Source: JADHUC01 sp964617665 (GTDB taxonomy: Bacteria > Planctomycetota > Planctomycetia > Pirellulales > Pirellulaceae). From it: a stretch of DNA of 9,608 nucleotides. Positions within the stretch are counted from its first letter, which is position 1; every line of letters begins with the position of its first letter. Position numbers and translations under genes: made by a program. Under the pieces are notes generated by a model, which searched no databases, was not told the DNA's origin, and saw only the letters and a program-made list of their open reading frames with translations. The stretch is from positions 1 to 9,608 of the forward strand of contig CAZUAH010000529.1 in assembly GCA_964617665.1 (NCBI GenBank). Direction: 5' to 3'. Below, one piece after another: positions 5,826 to 9,608 of this stretch.

Positions 5826-6577
5826 TAGCCAAAGCCTCCAGTGACGTAGTCGTACGTGATTTTCTTGTCCGGCTTGGTGAACATCTTCTCCGTTTCGCCC
5901 ACTTCGACCAGTTCTGACTTGTTCAAGAAGGCTGTATTGTCCGACAATCGCTGTGCCTGTTGAACCAGGTTCGTGACCAATACAATAGTCATCTCCTTCT
6001 TCAATTCCAACAACACGTCCTCAATCTTCATGGTGGTCACGGGATCGATGGCGATAGAGAACTCGTCCAGACAGAGAACCTCGGGACGGTGGGACAACGC
6101 ACGAGCCAGCGTCAGACGCTGTTGCTGGCCGCCCGACAGCTTCGTACCAAGCGTATTCATGCGGTCCTTCACTTCATCCCACAGCACGGCCTGCTTCAAG
6201 CACTTTTCCACCAGGGCGTTTAGTTCCTCGCGATCGTGCATACCGGCTCGCCGCGGCGCGTAGGCCACGTTGTCGTACACGGTCAACGGCAGACCCACTG
6301 GCAACGGGAACACCATGCCGACGCGCCGCCGCAGTTCGTATACATTGCGAATTCGATTGACATCTTCGCCGCCAAGTCGCACATCGCCGTGAACTCTTGC
6401 CGTGGAAATGAAGTCGATGGTACGGTTGATGCACTTCAGCAGCGTTGTCTTTCCCGAATTCGCTGGACCGATGATAGCGAAGATGCTGTTTCCTGGTATG
6501 GCCAGACTGATATCCCGCAGCGCGACATGCGGGCCGTACGCCACGGTCACGTTGTCGAATTGGATATGAGGATCCAT
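5825..6577 (-). CDS. pstB: Phosphate ABC transporter ATPase PstB, first copy, Q-loop and H-switch substituted
   Basis: PstB-family ATPase, 250 aa, binding the cytoplasmic coupling helices of PstA/PstC. Walker A is GPANSGKT (37-44, Lys43). The signature LSGGQ is canonical (147-151), followed by QQRLTLARAL. Walker B is VLCLDEF with Asp171 and Glu172. Two catalytic positions are changed. The Q-loop, normally VGMVFQ, reads VGMVFP with Pro91. The switch, normally VTHN, reads VTNL with Asn203. The D-loop is also drifted (IAID for SALD). It should bind ATP and lend its signature to a partner but be a poor hydrolase on its own. It starts four bases after the last base of the pstA stop, so translation is probably coupled, and ends on the start codon of the second pstB. 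Divergence from the second copy throughout indicates an old duplication, not a recent one. Confidence 0.94.
   Translation of the reverse strand: MDPHIQFDNVTVAYGPHVALRDISLAIPGNSIFAIIGPANSGKTTLLKCINRTIDFISTARVHGDVRLGGEDVNRIRNVYELRRRVGMVFPLPVGLPLTVYDNVAYAPRRAGMHDREELNALVEKCLKQAVLWDEVKDRMNTLGTKLSGGQQQRLTLARALSHRPEVLCLDEFSIAIDPVTTMKIEDVLLELKKEMTIVLVTNLVQQAQRLSDNTAFLNKSELVEVGETEKMFTKPDKKITYDYVTGGFG
5835..5839 (-). promoter_or_regulatory. Ribosome binding site for second pstB
   Basis: GGAGG inside the 3' end of the first pstB, nine bases before the GTG at 5825. It supports the GTG start and the one-base overlap, implying translational coupling of the two ATPases and hence comparable amounts of each. 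Confidence 0.7.
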
Positions 6578-6580
6578 CGC

Positions 6581-7519
6581 TTACCATCGCTTTCGCGAGC
6601 GCAGGTGTATTCTCAAGGCTATCGAGACACTGTTGACCACGAAGATAAGTCCGATGATGACCGCAGCCGTGCCGAACTGCATCTCGCGTGGCATGTCCGT
6701 GATCTGGGTCGAAATTACATGGAGATGCATGGACAGTGCCATGAATTTATCGCCCAGGTAGTACGGTATCAACTTGTCCATTCCGGAGTCAGCAACGTCG
6801 GAAAAGTACACCGCACCGGTGAAGAGGATCGGCGCGGTCTCACCCGCGGCTCGGGCGATCTCCAAAATCACTCCGGTTAGGATTCCGCTTACCGAATTGG
6901 GAAGCACGATAGTGCGGATCGTCTGCCACCTGGAGGCCCCCATGTTCCAGCAGGCTTCCCTAAAAGACACGGGAACCGCGGCCAGTGCTTCTCGCGTGGC
7001 CGTGATGATTACGGGAAGTGTCATCACCGCGACCGTACAGGATGCTGCCAGCAGGCATTCGCCCAAATTAAAGAACAGGACAAAGGCGCCCACGCCAAAC
7101 AGCGCGTGAACAATGCTGGGCACACCTGCCAGACTGGTGACCGCCATGTTGACGATGCGAGTGAGCCAGTTGTCCTTGGCATACTCGTTCAGGTAAATCC
7201 CGGCAAGAATTCCAACCGGTGCAACAATCAGCAGCGAAACGAGCACTAAATAGAAGGTGCCGATCAGAGGAGCCCAGATGCCGCCAGCCCGACTGCCGTC
7301 CGACGGGTTCTCCCACAGGTAACTGAACGACAGCACGGGGGCAGCTTCGATGAACACGTAGCCGAGGATAAGGCACACGGGCAGTACGAGCGCGATCGCC
7401 ATGCCCAGCGTCACGTACTTCGCAATTTTCTCGCGTCGCATCCTCTGACGCGTCACGGGGGTTGCCGCGAAGTCTGCGTCTGATTCGAAAGCCGGCTCGT
7501 GTTGTGTCGCGTCAGGCAT
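6581..7519 (-). CDS. pstA: Phosphate ABC transporter permease PstA
   Basis: Inner-membrane permease, 312 aa, which with PstC forms the phosphate pathway. After a hydrophilic N-terminus (1-32) the chain has about six hydrophobic segments, roughly at 35-58, 86-110, 126-150, 155-173, 205-222 and 282-302. The EAA loop that docks PstB is REACWNMGASRWQTI (187-201), followed by LPNSVSGI and RAAGETAP (223-230), both characteristic of PstA. The order PstC then PstA and the sequence NEYAKDNWLTR after the second membrane segment agree with this choice. Its ATG overlaps the end of pstC by eight bases (ATGCCTGA), with little Shine-Dalgarno sequence, so translation is probably coupled to pstC. Length and motifs are normal for the family, with no sign of damage. 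Confidence 0.96.
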   Translation of the reverse strand: MPDATQHEPAFESDADFAATPVTRQRMRREKIAKYVTLGMAIALVLPVCLILGYVFIEAAPVLSFSYLWENPSDGSRAGGIWAPLIGTFYLVLVSLLIVAPVGILAGIYLNEYAKDNWLTRIVNMAVTSLAGVPSIVHALFGVGAFVLFFNLGECLLAASCTVAVMTLPVIITATREALAAVPVSFREACWNMGASRWQTIRTIVLPNSVSGILTGVILEIARAAGETAPILFTGAVYFSDVADSGMDKLIPYYLGDKFMALSMHLHVISTQITDMPREMQFGTAAVIIGLIFVVNSVSIALRIHLRSRKRW

Positions 7520-8480
7520 CTTGCTGGCGTTTGAGCCCCTTGATCACCAGGTCGGATATCACATTAATCGCGCAAGTAAGGACCAGTAGCACAATCCCGA
7601 TGATAAAAAGCACTTGGTAGTGTTCGCCACCTTGTACTGCGTCACCCATTTCCTGGGCGATTGTAGCCGTCATCGTTTGAACCGAGTCGAAAATACTGCT
7701 GGGGATTTGATTGGCGTTTCCCGTAGCCATCAGCACGGCCATCGTTTCGCCGACCGCCCGTCCGACTCCCAGCATGCAGGCAGCCAGCAATCCGTTTCGA
7801 GCTGCAGGGAAAAGCACTCTGCACACCGTTTCCCACTTCGTGGCCCCCAACGCCAGCGCCGCCTCGCGGTATGAATCGGGGACCGACCTCAACGCGTCCT
7901 CGGAAATGGATACGATCAGTGGGACGGCCATCAGTCCTACGACGATGCTCCCATTCAATACGTTGATACCAACGTCATGGCCGGTGACCTTAATCAGAAG
8001 CGGTCCCATCACTGCAAGGCCAATGAACCCCCAAACCACCGACGGAATTGCCGCCAGTTGTTCGATGGCAACCTTCAACGTCTCTTTGACTTTCGGCGAA
8101 GCAAATTCCGAAATGTAGATAGCCGCGCCCAGCCCAAGTGGCACCGCGATCAGCATTGATCCAATCGTGACGGAAAAAGTTCCCAGGATCAGTGCTCCCG
8201 CGCCGTAGCTCGGCTCGTTGCCCTCGGCGGGACTGGGGATCCAGCGCGTGTTGAAGAAGAACTGACCCCAGTCCAACTTCGTCAGCATGCCGCCGGATTC
8301 CTTGAAGATGAAGAAGAAGATCGCCGCCACCAGGACGATCGAACTCCAACCGCACGCTCGGATCGTCATTTCGATCGGCAGTTCAAGGAAAGCCAGCGCA
8401 CGACGCAAGACTTGCCATACGCTTCGTGGCTTCTTCTGCGGCTCGGGGGCTGCCACCGACGGGTCGCTGGATGAGGACAT
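7512..8480 (-). CDS. pstC: Phosphate ABC transporter permease PstC
   Basis: Inner-membrane permease, 322 aa, partner of PstA. The first 35 residues are hydrophilic and Ser/Pro/Lys-rich; hydrophobic segments follow at about 44-60, 95-124, 143-164, 176-194, 226-240 and 288-312. A periplasmic loop after the first segment carries the PstC-typical WxxFFFNTRWIPSPAEGNEPSYGAGALILGT region (71-101). The EAA docking loop is REAALALGATKWETV (205-219), followed by RVLFPAARNG and GRAVGETMAVLM (240-251), hallmark PstC motifs. Twenty bases separate it from pstS. The Shine-Dalgarno sequence before the ATG is weak, so ribosomes arriving from pstS may matter. Sequence is intact and of usual length. Confidence 0.96.
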   Translation of the reverse strand: MSSSSDPSVAAPEPQKKPRSVWQVLRRALAFLELPIEMTIRACGWSSIVLVAAIFFFIFKESGGMLTKLDWGQFFFNTRWIPSPAEGNEPSYGAGALILGTFSVTIGSMLIAVPLGLGAAIYISEFASPKVKETLKVAIEQLAAIPSVVWGFIGLAVMGPLLIKVTGHDVGINVLNGSIVVGLMAVPLIVSISEDALRSVPDSYREAALALGATKWETVCRVLFPAARNGLLAACMLGVGRAVGETMAVLMATGNANQIPSSIFDSVQTMTATIAQEMGDAVQGGEHYQVLFIIGIVLLVLTCAINVISDLVIKGLKRQQDA

Positions 8481-8500
8481 AGGACCAGGACTCTGGGAGT

Positions 8501-9394
8501 TTACTGGAGCGGCACAAACTTCTCCTCACCGACTGTCTTCTGGCCTTCGGGACCCAGAATCCATTCGATGTAAGCCTTCACATGCGGCGGCTCCTCGCCG
8601 ACCGTGTAGAGGAAGAGTGGACGTGCGATCGGATAGTCCTTCGATAACACGTTTTCCGGTGTTGGTTCGAAAACCTCGCCACCGTCCTCTTTAGAAACCG
8701 CCAGCCAATTGACGTGGTCGGTCTTGTACCCCATACCGCTGTATCCAATCGCTTTTGGCGTGGTGGACACGAATTCGACGACCTCCTTCGAGCCAGTCAG
8801 CGAGTTGGCACCCTGCTTGTACTCGCCGCCCTTGCCACAGACTATGTTGCGGAAAAAGACATACGTGCCGGAATTGTTTTGGCGACTTGCTCGTTGGATC
8901 TCGCCGATGAAGTCCGAATCCGGGGCTACCTGCTCCCACTCATCGGTCTTCCCGCCTTCAGCATAGATCTCCATCAGTTGCGGTAACGAGATCTGTTTCA
9001 GTGGGTTCCTCAGATTTGTATAGACGGCAATGCCATCGTATCCCACGATATATTCGTTGATGACAGCATCCGGCCCGAACTTGTCTTTGATCTGTTCTCG
9101 CTCCTTGTCCTTGATCGCGCGGCTTGAATTGGCGATTTCCAGCGTCCCGTTGATGAGCCCCGTGATTCCCGTACCGGAACCACCGCCCGATACCTGAACC
9201 GTGACGTCGGGTTTAACGTTCTTGTACTCTTCAGCCCAGGCCGTAGCCACCTGCACCAGTGTATCCGAGCCGCGGTTCTTGATCACAACGCCTTTCGTCT
9301 TCTTCTGGCCGCATCCGGCCGAGTGTAAGACTAAGGTGGAAAGCGACATCACGCCCAGCGCAGTCAACCCTGACCAAGCCCTTACTCCCACCAT
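8501..9394 (-). CDS. pstS: Phosphate-binding lipoprotein PstS
   Basis: Periplasmic substrate-binding protein, 297 aa, that captures inorganic phosphate and delivers it to PstC/PstA. The N-terminus is a signal peptide ending LHSAGC with Cys28 as the probable lipidation site; Ser at -3 makes the lipobox imperfect. Phosphate-ligand segments typical of PstS are present: NRGSDT (40-45), SGGGSGTGI (69-77), NSSR (89-92), the SGT of QNNSGT (175-177) and IGYSGMGY (216-223). YPIARPLFLY (254-263) is also a family hallmark. I chose the ATG at 9394 because GAGGGAGG ends seven bases upstream and a signal peptide begins there. An in-frame ATG at 9454 would add 20 non-signal-like residues, place the lipobox too far in, and coincide with the promoter -10. 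It is the first and likely most expressed gene of the operon. Confidence 0.95.
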   Translation of the reverse strand: MVGVRAWSGLTALGVMSLSTLVLHSAGCGQKKTKGVVIKNRGSDTLVQVATAWAEEYKNVKPDVTVQVSGGGSGTGITGLINGTLEIANSSRAIKDKEREQIKDKFGPDAVINEYIVGYDGIAVYTNLRNPLKQISLPQLMEIYAEGGKTDEWEQVAPDSDFIGEIQRASRQNNSGTYVFFRNIVCGKGGEYKQGANSLTGSKEVVEFVSTTPKAIGYSGMGYKTDHVNWLAVSKEDGGEVFEPTPENVLSKDYPIARPLFLYTVGEEPPHVKAYIEWILGPEGQKTVGEEKFVPLQ

Positions 9395-9401
9395 CTCGTT
9401 T

Positions 9402-9409
9402 CCTCCCTC
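9402..9409 (-). promoter_or_regulatory. pstS ribosome binding site
   Basis: GAGGGAGG on the minus strand, ending seven bases before the ATG at 9394. It is the strongest Shine-Dalgarno sequence in the operon, in keeping with high expression of the binding protein, and decides the pstS start. Confidence 0.85.
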
Positions 9410-9455
9410 GATTTCTGGCAATAGAGAACATTCAACGGACACAATCGTCGCCATG

Positions 9456-9484
9456 TTTTTATTAAGAAACTACTCACTTGTCAT
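9456..9484 (-). promoter_or_regulatory. Candidate sigma-70 promoter of the pst operon
   Basis: On the minus strand, ATGACA (9479-9484) matches five of six -35 consensus bases, followed by exactly 17 bases and TAAAAA (9456-9461), matching four of six -10 bases. Transcription would begin near 9449, giving a leader of about 55 bases before the pstS ATG. A ten-base palindrome, GGCAATTGCC (9496-9505), lies about a turn upstream of the -35. Seen by eye only; other promoters in this stretch are possible. Confidence 0.45.
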
Positions 9485-9551
9485 TAAGGCGATGCGGCAA
9501 TTGCCCGGTTTCTTGGCGACTCATGGGGCACAGAGGCAAACATGTGGCCCA

Positions 9552-9579
9552 TGTAGAGCCAATGTTAATTTCGAGTTAA
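9552..9579 (-). promoter_or_regulatory. Candidate Pho box: three 11-bp-spaced repeats
   Basis: On the minus strand TTAACT (9574-9579), TTAACA (9563-9568) and TCTACA (9552-9557) follow each other with five bases between, giving a strict 11-bp period. This is the spacing of response-regulator sites of the PhoB/PhoP family, and the hexamers match the TTAACA-type repeat of Bacillus PhoP boxes better than the enterobacterial CTGTCAT. The third repeat is weaker. The array is about 70 bases upstream of the candidate -35, farther than usual, so either it acts at a distance or the true promoter is closer to it. Confidence 0.4.
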
Positions 9580-9608
9580 GTTTGCTCGTCATCGTTCGAG
9601 AGCTGGTC

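Noticed and set aside
5025..6577. Second pstB as a recent duplication or a pseudogene
   Set aside because: The two proteins differ throughout, both are full length, and all motifs other than the complementary ones are preserved, which argues for old, maintained paralogues.
6236..6880. Plus-strand frame of 214 codons opposite pstA and the first pstB
   Set aside because: Wholly antisense to two well-supported genes, His/Arg-rich with no domain; a shadow of codon bias.
8501..9454. Longer pstS starting at ATG 9454
   Set aside because: The extra 20 residues are not signal-peptide-like, cover the strong GAGGGAGG site and begin almost on the candidate -10 hexamer; the ATG at 9394 is far better supported.

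Overview
The window looks like a chromosomal segment from a Gram-negative-type bacterium of roughly mid-50s %GC. The moderately biased codon use, tandem divergent pstB genes and unrecognised Cys-rich or acidic exported proteins would fit Planctomycetota. That placement is an inference; no rRNA or other marker gene is present to settle it.

The right half (about 4261-9394, minus strand) is a complete high-affinity phosphate uptake operon, read right to left: pstS (binding lipoprotein), pstC and pstA (permeases), two consecutive non-identical pstB genes (ATPases) and phoU. Genes overlap or nearly touch up to the second pstB, and phoU follows after 89 bases. Upstream of pstS (9395-9608) are a sigma-70-like promoter and, further out, three 11-bp-spaced TTAACA-like repeats resembling a PhoP/PhoB box. 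Proteins delivered to the periplasm (PstS), inner membrane (PstC/PstA) and cytoplasm (PstB, PhoU) together capture, import and signal phosphate status.

The most notable observation is that the two PstB proteins carry complementary lesions. The first keeps LSGGQ but has lost the Q-loop Gln and the switch His. The second keeps both of those but has LTLEQ in place of LSGGQ. Paired head to tail they would give one intact and one degenerate ATP site, which predicts an obligate asymmetric heterodimer driving phosphate import.

Convergent with phoU, one base away, is a plus-strand NUDIX hydrolase (3732-4259) of DIPP/Ap6A-hydrolase type with a strongly basic C-terminal tail. A 400-base divergent region to its left holds a nested palindrome.

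The left third (47-3308, minus strand) holds three genes: a predicted coiled-coil, Cys-rich lipoprotein; an acidic exported protein of unknown function; and a matrixin-type zinc metalloprotease with a peptidoglycan-binding-like prodomain and an apparent cysteine switch. The last two may be co-transcribed. About 480 bases between the lipoprotein gene and the acidic protein gene contain no gene I can support.
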